64,000 nt of DNA, from NCBI GenBank assembly GCA_964351595.1, contig CAYGOT010000001.1, positions 1 to 64,000 on the forward strand. The letters are read 5' to 3'. Every line of letters begins with the position of its first letter. The first letter of the stretch is position 1. This document shows positions 1-7,481 of the stretch, in pieces. The notes under the pieces were generated by a model. The model did no database searches. It was not told the DNA's origin and worked only from the letters and a program-made list of their open reading frames with translations. A program made the position numbers and the translations under genes. The stretch comes from UBA6059 sp964351595 (GTDB taxonomy: Bacteria; Bacteroidota; Bacteroidia; Cytophagales; Cyclobacteriaceae).

Positions 1-245
1 AAGATGATGGGATTTTGTTTGTTAGTGGTAATAAAAGCAGTAATGGGAAGGCGCTCTTCAGTGTTTGTAAGACAGTGAACGAAAGAAGTTATTTTATTGA
101 GAACGAAACGGAAATTGACTTGGATCTATTGCAAGGTGCTGAGTCAGTGGGCATTTGCGGAGCTACATCTACTCCCATGTGGCTGATGGAGCAGGTAGCA
201 GAATATATCGAAAAACAGGTTAATCAAGTAGCCGAATTAGCTTGA
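1..245 (+). CDS. ispH: 4-hydroxy-3-methylbut-2-enyl diphosphate reductase, C-terminal part (5' end outside window)
   Basis: This is the last 80 codons of IspH (LytB), the iron-sulfur enzyme that makes IPP and DMAPP in the last step of the non-mevalonate isoprenoid pathway. The reading frame is open from base 3 to a TGA at 243-245 and continues upstream of the window. The visible part contains the family's FVSGNKSSNGK segment, the NERSYFIEN segment and the closing GICGATSTPMWLMEQV helix. The iron-sulfur ligands lie mostly upstream and cannot be checked here. ispE of the same pathway lies at 40504-41313. The identification rests on recognisable C-terminal motifs. Confidence 0.88.
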   Translation, partial: DDGILFVSGNKSSNGKALFSVCKTVNERSYFIENETEIDLDLLQGAESVGICGATSTPMWLMEQVAEYIEKQVNQVAELA

Positions 246-321
246 TATCAAATGATGCGTTCACTCGAATTTCTAATTCACCGTGTATCAATCAAAAAAT
301 TCACTAAGACCATTTTTTTAT

Positions 322-329
322 TATTTTTG
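322..329 (+). promoter_or_regulatory. Candidate -7 promoter box for the nqr operon
   Basis: TATTTTTG matches the Bacteroidota -7 consensus TAnnTTTG exactly and lies 31 bases before the nqrA start, which would give a leader of about 25 bases. No clear TTTG -33 box is visible at the expected distance, so the call is tentative. Confidence 0.35.
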
Positions 330-360
330 CCGGGTCTAAAACCACTATTCCAAATCACCA

Positions 361-1725
361 ATGTCGAAGACTATTAAGCTAAAGAAAGGTTTTGATATCA
401 ATCTTGCGGGCGCGCCTAGCAATGATGTGGTCAAAGATGTCCTACCTGATACATTCGCACTAAAACCAACCGACTTTCCTGGGATGACACGGCCCAAACT
501 TCTCGCAAGGGAAGGAGATAATGTAAAAGCCGGATCTCCGGTCTTTCATGATAAAGTTTTTGAGGATGTGATCTATACGGCTCCCGTCAGTGGTGAGATC
601 GTAGAAGTCAAAAGAGGAGCCAAAAGGAAAATCCTCGAAATCAAGATATTGGCTGATAAGACCGTAGAATATGAGTCGTTTACGAAGCACTCAGTTTCAG
701 ATATCAAGGGGCTTTCTAAGGAAGATGCAGTAGCCCAAATGTGCAAAGGCGGTGTTTGGCCAAACATTATTCAGCGGCCATATGGCATTGTCGCCAATGC
801 AGAAGAGTCCCCTAAAGCAATATTCATTTCAGGATTTGATACAAATCCATTAGCTCCTTCAGTCGAAGTGTTGTTCGCAGGTCAGGAACAAGCATTTCAG
901 GCAGGTATAGACATACTGAAGAAATTAACCTCCGGCATTGTTCATCTGGGCATCAACGGAAAAGAAGAGATTCCATCGTTGTACTCAGCGGTCAAAGGAG
1001 TACAGGTCAATAAAATATCAGGACCTCACCCGGCGGGGAACGTGGGTGTTCATATTCACCATATCGACCCGGTCAACAAAGGTGATTTGGTTTGGACGGT
1101 GACTCCTTATGGTGTGATCCAAATTGGAAAACTCTTTTTGGAGGGTAAGTACGACGCGAGTAAGGTGATTGCGTTAGCAGGATCTGAAGTGAACTCACCA
1201 AAATACTACAGTACCTACTTAGGCGCTAATGTTGGGAAGTATATCAATGGAAATCTAAAACAGGAGCATGTGCGTGTGGTTTCTGGTAATGTTCTTACTG
1301 GAAATGCAGTGGATAAGGATGGTTATTTAGGATACTATCATAACTCCATCACGGTCATACCGGAAGGCGATGAGGAAGAATTGCTGGGATGGATCCTACC
1401 GACGACCGAGAAACTGAGCTTTCATAAAGCATTTGGATTATTGTCCTTTCTCAAGCCTAAGAAAGAGTTTGTGCTGAGCACGAATACCAGAGGCGAACCA
1501 AGGGCATTTGTGATGTCAGGTGAATTTGAGAAGGTGATGCCAATGGATGTAATGCCTACGTATCTTATCAAAGCTATCCTGGCAGAAGATTATGATGAAA
1601 TGGAGGCGTTAGGAATATATGAGTTGGTCGAAGAGGATGTGGCTCTTTGTGAGTTTATAGATGTATCGAAGCATGAATTGCAAACGATACTCAGAAACGG
1701 TTTGGACTTAATGAGAAATGGTTAA
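361..1725 (+). CDS. nqrA: Na+-translocating NADH:quinone reductase subunit A
   Basis: NqrA is the cytoplasmic subunit of the Na+-NQR complex, which couples NADH oxidation and ubiquinone or menaquinone reduction to sodium export. The 454-residue length is normal for the family. The N-terminal KLKKGFDINLAGAP segment is the typical start of NqrA, and internal segments such as GVHIHHIDPVNKGDLVWTV are also family-typical. It is the first gene of a five-gene run, with nqrB starting 6 bases after its stop. The ATG at 361 is the first start after the candidate -7 box at 322. Confidence 0.95.
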   Translation: MSKTIKLKKGFDINLAGAPSNDVVKDVLPDTFALKPTDFPGMTRPKLLAREGDNVKAGSPVFHDKVFEDVIYTAPVSGEIVEVKRGAKRKILEIKILADKTVEYESFTKHSVSDIKGLSKEDAVAQMCKGGVWPNIIQRPYGIVANAEESPKAIFISGFDTNPLAPSVEVLFAGQEQAFQAGIDILKKLTSGIVHLGINGKEEIPSLYSAVKGVQVNKISGPHPAGNVGVHIHHIDPVNKGDLVWTVTPYGVIQIGKLFLEGKYDASKVIALAGSEVNSPKYYSTYLGANVGKYINGNLKQEHVRVVSGNVLTGNAVDKDGYLGYYHNSITVIPEGDEEELLGWILPTTEKLSFHKAFGLLSFLKPKKEFVLSTNTRGEPRAFVMSGEFEKVMPMDVMPTYLIKAILAEDYDEMEALGIYELVEEDVALCEFIDVSKHELQTILRNGLDLMRNG

Positions 1726-1731
1726 GAGGAT

Positions 1732-2928
1732 ATGAAGTTTATACAAGACGCATTTGATTCTGTAGAGCATCACTTTGAGAAAGGTGGAAAATGGGAGAAG
1801 TTTTATCCTATTTACGAAGGACACAGAACGATTCTGTTTGCACCGAAGCTAGTTACCAACAAAACGGGTGTTCAGGTACGTGATGCCATTGATTTGAAGA
1901 GGATGATGTTCACGGTGATTATCGCCATGATTCCTTGTTTGGTCTTTGGAATGTGGAATGTTGGACATCAGCATTTTCTAGCAACAGGTGTTGACGCTGC
2001 ATTACTCGATAAGTTTATTGTTGGTGCCATTCAGGTGGTGCCCATCATAGTAGTGTCCTATGCGGTAGGGCTAGGTATCGAGTTTACCATATGTGTGATA
2101 CGGCAACATCCTATTAATGAAGGTTATCTCGTAACCGGAATGTTGATTCCGTTGGTTATGCCGGCCTCTATCCCGCTGTGGCAGGTGGCGTTGGCAGTAG
2201 CATTTGCTGTAATCATTGCCAAGGAGGCTTTTGGAGGTACTGGTATGAATGTCCTCAATGTGGCGCTGACCGCAAGGGCTTTCTTATATTTTGCTTATCC
2301 ATCTGATATCTCTGGTGAGGTTTGGACATTTCTTGGAGGTGCAGAGCCAGTAGCTGCTTATTCTGGAGCTACTCCATTGGCCATTGGTGCAGGTACTATT
2401 GACAATGTCAATTCAGCTTCAGTGGTTAGCTTGTTTGATCAGTCCTGGTCCGCAGGTATATATGATTTCTGGAATATGTTCATGGGTATCATGCCTGGTT
2501 CTATCGGAGAGACATCCACATTGATGTGTTTGATCGGAGCAGCCATACTCATTTTGACAGGTGTTGGTAGTTGGAAGATCATCGCCGGCGTATTTGGCGG
2601 TGCTTATGCCATGGGTTTAATATTCAACCTCATTGGTGCTAACCAATTCATGCTAATGCCACCTGAGTACCACTGGGTAATTGGTGGTCTGGCATTCGGA
2701 GCTGTATTTATGGCGACTGACCCTGTGTCAGCTGCCCAGACCGAAACGGGTAAATGGATTTATGGAATTTTGATAGGTGTGATTACCGTTCTGATAAGAG
2801 TGTTTAATCCGGCATATCCTGAGGGTATCATGTTGGCCATTCTCTTTATGAATGTGTTTGCGCCATTAGTTGATTATTACGTAGTAGAAGCTAACAAAAA
2901 AAGGAGGTTACAACGTGCGACAGTCTAA
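1732..2928 (+). CDS. nqrB: Na+-translocating NADH:quinone reductase subunit B
   Basis: NqrB is a polytopic inner-membrane subunit carrying covalently bound FMN and part of the sodium path. The 398-residue protein has many hydrophobic segments. It contains the S-G-A-T motif at residues 211-214, where Thr214 is the expected flavin attachment site (family knowledge: FMN is linked through phosphoester to a Thr in this motif). A purine-rich AAGAGGA just before the ATG may serve as ribosome binding site. It overlaps nqrC by 14 bases. Confidence 0.95.
   Translation: MKFIQDAFDSVEHHFEKGGKWEKFYPIYEGHRTILFAPKLVTNKTGVQVRDAIDLKRMMFTVIIAMIPCLVFGMWNVGHQHFLATGVDAALLDKFIVGAIQVVPIIVVSYAVGLGIEFTICVIRQHPINEGYLVTGMLIPLVMPASIPLWQVALAVAFAVIIAKEAFGGTGMNVLNVALTARAFLYFAYPSDISGEVWTFLGGAEPVAAYSGATPLAIGAGTIDNVNSASVVSLFDQSWSAGIYDFWNMFMGIMPGSIGETSTLMCLIGAAILILTGVGSWKIIAGVFGGAYAMGLIFNLIGANQFMLMPPEYHWVIGGLAFGAVFMATDPVSAAQTETGKWIYGILIGVITVLIRVFNPAYPEGIMLAILFMNVFAPLVDYYVVEANKKRRLQRATV
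2901..2908 (+). promoter_or_regulatory. Strong Shine-Dalgarno deciding the nqrC GTG start
   Basis: AAGGAGGT sits inside the 3' end of nqrB, 6 bases upstream of the GTG at 2915. Bacteroidota genes usually lack such a perfect anti-16S match, so its presence here supports the GTG start of nqrC and suggests independent re-initiation within the overlap. Confidence 0.6.
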
Positions 2929-3673
2929 CGCTTATGTTATCATATTTTCTGCTGTCATGACCATCATACTTGGTGGCATGCTCTCATTGACTTCTGTAGG
3001 TTTGAAGCCATTGCAGGACCAGCAGGTAGAGCTCGATACCAAAAGGAAAATCCTGGGAGCTGTAATGGATATATCTAATCTGAAGACGGACCAGGAGGTG
3101 ATGGATCTCTATGCCAATCGAGTGACTTCTTCGGTAGTAGACATCAATGCTGAGCCTATTATGACAGATGATCGCGGAAATCCGCTTGTGGCTGAGAGAA
3201 TTAATATTCAGAAAAACCACAAGCGCTCGAAGGAAGATCGATACTATCCGGTTTTTAAAGTCATGTCAGAGTCAGATCCCAGCAAAGTGGATGCTTACGT
3301 ACTCCCAATGTTTGGAGCGGGTCTATGGGATTGGATTTCTGGTTTTGTCGCCTTAGACAAGGACCTCAACACCGTGCGCGGAGTGGCATTTGACCACAAA
3401 CAAGAGACTCCCGGATTGGGTGCTCGTATTACTACACCTGAGGTGAGTAATAGGTATGAAGGGAAAGAGATTTTTAGTGATAACGGAGAATTGGTGTCTG
3501 TGAAAATGCTCAAAGGTGAGAGTAACTCTAACCTAACCGAGCATGAAGTGGACGGAATGTCAGGAGCCACTTTGACCGCTAAGGGTGTCAACCAGATGCT
3601 CAGTTATTACCTGGAGTGCTACAGCACCTACATAGAAAAAGAAAAGAGCGGTAAATCTGTCGCTTCATTATAG
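2915..3673 (+). CDS. nqrC: Na+-translocating NADH:quinone reductase subunit C
   Basis: NqrC is anchored by one N-terminal membrane helix (YVIIFSAVMTIILGGMLSL region) with a periplasmic FMN domain. The 252-residue protein has the S-G-A-T motif at residues 216-219, with Thr219 as the predicted covalent FMN site. The chosen start is GTG at 2915, which overlaps nqrB by 14 bases and has AAGGAGGT 6 bases upstream. No ApbE flavin transferase, needed to load FMN onto NqrB and NqrC, is seen in this window. Confidence 0.95.
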   Translation: MRQSNAYVIIFSAVMTIILGGMLSLTSVGLKPLQDQQVELDTKRKILGAVMDISNLKTDQEVMDLYANRVTSSVVDINAEPIMTDDRGNPLVAERINIQKNHKRSKEDRYYPVFKVMSESDPSKVDAYVLPMFGAGLWDWISGFVALDKDLNTVRGVAFDHKQETPGLGARITTPEVSNRYEGKEIFSDNGELVSVKMLKGESNSNLTEHEVDGMSGATLTAKGVNQMLSYYLECYSTYIEKEKSGKSVASL

Positions 3674-3700
3674 TCCACTGAGAGCTTAAAGAACTGTAAA

Positions 3701-4372
3701 ATGAGTACTGAAACCTTAGAACAAGAAGTTAAAGTAAAAGAGCCTGCAGAGCCTTTACTCTCCAAGCGGAGGAAGAAATTTATCACGGACCCACTTAATG
3801 AGGACAACCCGATTACCATTCAGGTACTGGGTATTTGTTCTGCGCTTGCGGTGACGGTGAAGATGGAGCCCACATTGGTGATGTCGATCTCCGTGGTTTT
3901 TGTGATAGTATTCGCTAATCTGATTATCTCTTTAATCAAAGATTTGATTCCTAATCGGGTTAGGATTATCGTTCAGCTGGCTATAGTGGCTACACTTGTA
4001 ACACTGGTGAGTGAGGTGCTGAAAGCTTACTACTACGACATGTACAAAGTGCTCGGCGCGTTTGTGGGACTGATCATCACCAATTGCATAGTGATGGGTC
4101 GACTTGAGGCATTCGCAATGGGTAACAAGCCTTACGATTCGATACTTGATGGTTTAGGTAGTGGATTTGGCTATGCCTGGATCATATTGACCGTGGCATT
4201 CTTCAGAGAGCTTTTTGGATCAGGTTCAGTATTTGACTTCAAAGTTTTTGAAGTCATCGGATTGAACTTCCCAAATAACGGCCTTATGGTTGATTCCATT
4301 GGTGCATTTATGATCCTGGGAATTATCATTTGGGTACAGCGTACTAAGAACGGATACGTCGAACATTCTTAA
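3701..4372 (+). CDS. nqrD: Na+-translocating NADH:quinone reductase subunit D
   Basis: NqrD is an integral membrane subunit related to RnfE that, with NqrE, forms an inverted-topology pair holding an intramembrane iron centre. The 223-residue protein has a charged N-terminal extension of about 25 residues, then a run of membrane helices. The TNCIVMGRLEAFAM segment holds the conserved Cys of the iron site. It starts 27 bases after nqrC and lies 12 bases before nqrE. Confidence 0.94.
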   Translation: MSTETLEQEVKVKEPAEPLLSKRRKKFITDPLNEDNPITIQVLGICSALAVTVKMEPTLVMSISVVFVIVFANLIISLIKDLIPNRVRIIVQLAIVATLVTLVSEVLKAYYYDMYKVLGAFVGLIITNCIVMGRLEAFAMGNKPYDSILDGLGSGFGYAWIILTVAFFRELFGSGSVFDFKVFEVIGLNFPNNGLMVDSIGAFMILGIIIWVQRTKNGYVEHS

Positions 4373-4384
4373 TTAAGATCAGAG

Positions 4385-4996
4385 ATGGAAGCTATAAACA
4401 TTATTATCAGAGGGGCATTCATTGACAATATGATCTTTGCCTATTTCCTGGGCATGTGCTCTTTCCTTGCAGTATCTAAGAAAGTATCTACAGCACTCGG
4501 ACTGGGTGCCGCTGTGATCTTCGTATTGACGATCACCGTACCGATGAACTGGTTGCTTCAGGAGTATGTGTTGAAAGAAGGCGCCATGACGTGGATCGGT
4601 GCTGATTTCGCAACTGTGGATCTGACATTCCTTCAGTTCATCATGTTCATTGCCATTATCGCTGCGATGGTGCAGTTGGTAGAAATGGTTGTGGAGAAGG
4701 TGTCACCTTCACTTTATGGTGCACTAGGTATATTCTTACCATTGATTGCTGTGAACTGCTCTATCCTGGGTGGATCACTATTCATGGTACAGCGAGACTA
4801 TACTATTGTAGAAGCAACCGCCTTTGGTTTCGGGTCGGGCGTAGGTTTCTTCCTCGCCATTGTAGCATTGGCGGCTATTAGGGAGAAGCTAAAGTATAGT
4901 AATGTACCTGACGGCCTCAAGGGACTAGGTATCACGATGTTTATCACAGGTTTGATGGGTATAGCTTTCAAAGCCTTCATCGGAATGACACTCTAG
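4385..4996 (+). CDS. nqrE: Na+-translocating NADH:quinone reductase subunit E
   Basis: NqrE is the membrane partner of NqrD and is related to RnfA. The 203-residue protein is almost wholly hydrophobic, with conserved NMIFAYFLGMCSFLAVSKK near the N-terminus and LPLIAVNCSILGG in the middle. The Cys residues of these two segments are family-typical. It is the last gene of the run: the terminator at 5022-5052 follows 25 bases after the stop, where nqrF normally sits. Confidence 0.95.
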   Translation: MEAINIIIRGAFIDNMIFAYFLGMCSFLAVSKKVSTALGLGAAVIFVLTITVPMNWLLQEYVLKEGAMTWIGADFATVDLTFLQFIMFIAIIAAMVQLVEMVVEKVSPSLYGALGIFLPLIAVNCSILGGSLFMVQRDYTIVEATAFGFGSGVGFFLAIVALAAIREKLKYSNVPDGLKGLGITMFITGLMGIAFKAFIGMTL

Positions 4997-5021
4997 ATTG
5001 GAGAACGAAGAATATTTAATG

Positions 5022-5052
5022 AAGGCCTTGTCGAAAGACAAGGCCTTTTTTG
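5022..5052 (+). terminator. Rho-independent terminator of the nqr operon
   Basis: A perfect 11-base-pair stem (AAGGCCTTGTC with GACAAGGCCTT) closes on a GAAA tetraloop and is followed by six T residues. It ends the nqr transcript after nqrE and separates it from the DUF502 gene. Confidence 0.9.
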
Positions 5053-5078
5053 TTGCTTTGTGTTAAATATTGGTAATC

Positions 5079-5645
5079 ATGAGAAAGCTTTTCAACTACT
5101 TCCTTAAAGGGCTGCTATTCATAGTTCCGATTGCATTGACTATCTACATACTTTGGGTGGCCATTGGCTGGTTGGACGGATTGATACCGTTTGACATTCC
5201 CGGCTTAGGCCTGGTCATCATCTTGAGCGCGACCTCACTTATCGGATATCTGGCGAGCCTTTTCTTCATTGAACCTTTCTTCATCCTTTTTGAGAGGATG
5301 GTTAAGAAGATTCCATTCATCAGCATCATCTATTCTTCACTGAAAGACTTAATGGCCGCCTTTGTGGGAGAGCACCGTCGTTTCGACAAGGCGGTATTAG
5401 TTACTGTCAACAAGGAATCTAACCTTATGAAGCCAGGCTTTATTACGAGCAATGATCTGGCCCATATCGGCCTACCGGGAATGGTCACTGTCTACTTCCC
5501 ACACTCTTACAACTTCTCCGGTAATGTGTACATTGTTGATAAGAAGAACATCAAGCCCATTGATACGCCAAGCTCGGATGTAATGCGCTTTATCGTATCT
5601 GGAGGCGTGTCAGGAAGTATGAGGTTAGCGCAAGAGCCAAAATAG
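5079..5645 (+). CDS. DUF502 family membrane protein
   Basis: This 188-residue protein belongs to the DUF502 family of inner-membrane proteins of unknown function. Two hydrophobic segments lie near residues 8-30 and 40-65. The conserved KKIPFISIIYSSLKDL and the C-terminal GMVTVYFPHSYNFSGNVYIV regions follow. The ATG at 5079 was chosen over an upstream in-frame TTG because it gives the usual MRKLFNYFLKGLLFIVP start. It stands alone after the nqr terminator. No role can be given beyond family membership. Confidence 0.85.
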   Translation: MRKLFNYFLKGLLFIVPIALTIYILWVAIGWLDGLIPFDIPGLGLVIILSATSLIGYLASLFFIEPFFILFERMVKKIPFISIIYSSLKDLMAAFVGEHRRFDKAVLVTVNKESNLMKPGFITSNDLAHIGLPGMVTVYFPHSYNFSGNVYIVDKKNIKPIDTPSSDVMRFIVSGGVSGSMRLAQEPK

Positions 5646-5882
5646 AAGTGCCGACTTCTTTGAATGAAATCCATAAAAGCACTTCCAAAATTCTCAACTG
5701 GAGCTGATTGTATTACAACAAATAGATTCGTAGGCACTTGATCAAGATTCGTATATGAATTAAATGAAGTAACAATATCAGAACCTGGGAATTTGTCGCT
5801 TGAGATAAGTGGTGACTCTTTTTTGACAACCGATGAAAAAGAATCTTTGTTTGCATCAGTAGAGCTTCTAAAAATCAATTTT

Positions 5883-6149
5883 ATGGAGCTAGTTTTAATG
5901 GCGGAAGATATACCGGAAGATGGTAGATGCAGATTCTTTTGTAGGGCTTGGAGGGTGATTAAATCACTAGTTGTTCATGCAGTTGTCGGAGGTAGTGTCG
6001 GCTTCTTTATAGGAGGTGGTGCAGGTGCGGTTATAGGCGCTGTGACCGGTGCAGCTTTTGGTGTTGGAGCTGCAGCTGGAGATGCATGTGTTAATTTTGG
6101 TTGTAGCACGCTTTACATGAAGTGCAGTACAAAAACCTGTTACAACTAA
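5883..6149 (+). CDS. Small glycine-zipper, cysteine-rich membrane peptide (unknown)
   Basis: I do not recognise this gene. From the ATG at 5883 it encodes 88 residues. Residues 28-66 are hydrophobic and carry glycines at 36, 40, 44, 48, 52, 56 and 60, an unbroken GxxxG series. Six cysteines lie at 16, 20, 69, 74, 81 and 86, flanking the hydrophobic core on both sides. The frame is open upstream to 5742 with TTG codons but no earlier ATG, so the start is uncertain. Glycine zippers occur in pore-forming peptides, bacteriocins and some envelope proteins. A small possible partner gene starts 24 bases downstream. Confidence 0.55.
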   Translation: MELVLMAEDIPEDGRCRFFCRAWRVIKSLVVHAVVGGSVGFFIGGGAGAVIGAVTGAAFGVGAAAGDACVNFGCSTLYMKCSTKTCYN

Positions 6150-6173
6150 ATCGTTAACGAAACGACTATTGAT

Positions 6174-6506
6174 ATGCAGTTCTTACTTGTAATTTTCGCT
6201 TTGATGTTGTCGACACAAGATGGAGAAATTATCTTGTCTAAAAAGGGTCATTATGAAGAATACAGTCCGATAAGGTTGCAGCAAGGAACAATAGACTTAT
6301 ATGAAGAAAAAGTTGTTTTTGTACCGAAACATGAAGTAGACAAGAGCTTTGAAATATTAGTTGAAGATATTGTTGAAGTAAGTAAACCTTTCAGCCCAAT
6401 GACTAGAATATCTATTCATACTGAGAAGCGCAAATATCTATTTACCTGTCGTAAGAGGAGTGAACTCTATGATGCGCTCCAGAAGCTCATCGATCAAGAA
6501 AAGTAG
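6174..6506 (+). CDS. Small protein with PH/GRAM-like domain (hypothetical)
   Basis: The 110-residue product starts with a short hydrophobic segment (MQFLLVIFALML), then has a pattern of short beta strands ending in an amphipathic helix (SELYDALQKLI). This resembles a GRAM or bacterial PH-like domain: a GTIDLYEEKVVFVP strand pair, an EDIVEVSK segment and an ISIHTEKRKYLFTC strand pair. That is a fold-level guess from pattern, not a firm match. It lies 24 bases after the glycine-zipper peptide gene and may be co-transcribed with it. A weak hairpin follows at 6558. Confidence 0.55.
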   Translation: MQFLLVIFALMLSTQDGEIILSKKGHYEEYSPIRLQQGTIDLYEEKVVFVPKHEVDKSFEILVEDIVEVSKPFSPMTRISIHTEKRKYLFTCRKRSELYDALQKLIDQEK

Positions 6507-6845
6507 GTCAATAGGAGAAGAGAGAATATACTGAAATATTTTATGTAACCATTTGGAGACAAGTCTAACAAACTTGTCTTCAGTTGGCATTTTTGTGAGA
6601 TGTGTTTGTTCGTTGTATCAAATTACTAAGACAGGATATAACATTCTTTTCACTCGGCCTTTGTCAAGTTCATTATTCTTACTTTCTTTACTTCCGACAA
6701 TGGCTCACAACAGCTACATATTGCCAATACTTCCTTGCCCCGTTAGGATTCCGGGTAGGCGCAGGCCTACTATATAATCAATGACAGCCTACGCGGTTGT
6801 CCACCCCAGACTTCTTTCATAATTTCCTTTTTTTAATTCTACACA
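6507..6845. other. Intergenic stretch, no gene seen
   Basis: These 339 bases contain only short open frames without protein-like composition. A 7-base-pair hairpin lies at 6558-6578, and a small GC-rich patch with the inverted hexamers GTAGGC and GCCTAC lies near 6754-6770. The leader of the arginine operon presumably occupies the end, but I see no ARG box or convincing promoter. Confidence 0.5.
6558..6578 (+). terminator. Possible weak terminator hairpin
   Basis: GACAAGT and ACTTGTC form a perfect 7-base-pair stem with a 7-base loop. T-richness follows only loosely (TTTTT about 12 bases later), so termination is plausible but weak. It lies about 50 bases after the small 6174-6506 gene. Confidence 0.3.
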
Positions 6846-7481
6846 ATGTATGATTTCATCATTCAGGTGGCCAATGCGATGCATTTAAGCTATGCTGAAG
6901 AAATATGTAACGAGATAGCCGATAGCGCGCAAAAGCGGGGCACAGGTATTGCGCGGAGGTCTCCCGGCTATATCGAAAAGAAAATCCTTGAGAACAAAGC
7001 GGTTATCGCGACTACCAAGCAGGGCGAGTTTGCTGGCTTTTGTTATATCGAGACCTGGAGCAATGGTGAGTATTTGGCGAACTCCGGTCTGATCGTCAAT
7101 CCGAAATTCAGAGAGCATGGATTGGCTAAGAAAATCAAAGAGCGCGCGTTTAAGCACTCCCGAAAAATGTACCCTAAGGCAAAACTATTTGGTCTGACCA
7201 CCAGCCTTGCTGTGATGAAGATCAACTCCGATATTGGATATCACCCCGTCACTTTTCAAAAGCTGACCAATGATCAGGAGTTTTGGAAAGGCTGTAGTAG
7301 CTGTGTGAACTATCATATACTTACCAGTAAAGGCCAGGCGAACTGTCTTTGTACCGGTATGCTCTATGACCCTGAAGAAAAACAACGTAAAAAGTGGAAT
7401 TTCATCACTAAGTCCAGACTTTGGGAGCGTTTTATGCGCATCAAGAAATCTACACTACTTACTAAAATCAAGGTGCTATGA
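6846..7481 (+). CDS. GNAT-family acyltransferase of the arginine operon
   Basis: A 211-residue GNAT-fold protein opening the arginine operon. The acyl-CoA-binding core is visible as LIVNPKFREHGLAKKIKERAF (about residues 81-101), preceded by strands ending GFCYIETW. Its last four bases (ATGA) overlap the argG start, so the two are translationally coupled. No ArgA or ArgJ is otherwise present here, so this is the best candidate for the glutamate N-acylation step (acetyl or succinyl donor unknown). That role is inference from position. A cysteine-containing stretch (CSSCVNYHIL, then NCLC) near residue 155 is unusual for a plain GNAT enzyme. Confidence 0.8.
   Translation: MYDFIIQVANAMHLSYAEEICNEIADSAQKRGTGIARRSPGYIEKKILENKAVIATTKQGEFAGFCYIETWSNGEYLANSGLIVNPKFREHGLAKKIKERAFKHSRKMYPKAKLFGLTTSLAVMKINSDIGYHPVTFQKLTNDQEFWKGCSSCVNYHILTSKGQANCLCTGMLYDPEEKQRKKWNFITKSRLWERFMRIKKSTLLTKIKVL

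Noticed and set aside
5507..5878. Minus-strand open frame of 123 codons opposite the DUF502 3' end and the 5' part of the small-peptide region
   Set aside because: It overlaps the DUF502 gene deeply on the other strand, and only its first 75 codons look protein-like. The opposite plus-strand frame is also protein-like there, so the evidence is ambiguous.
6553..6784. Two overlapping short plus-strand frames in the 6507-6845 gap
   Set aside because: Both have biased, low-information composition, no start signal, and overlap each other in different frames.
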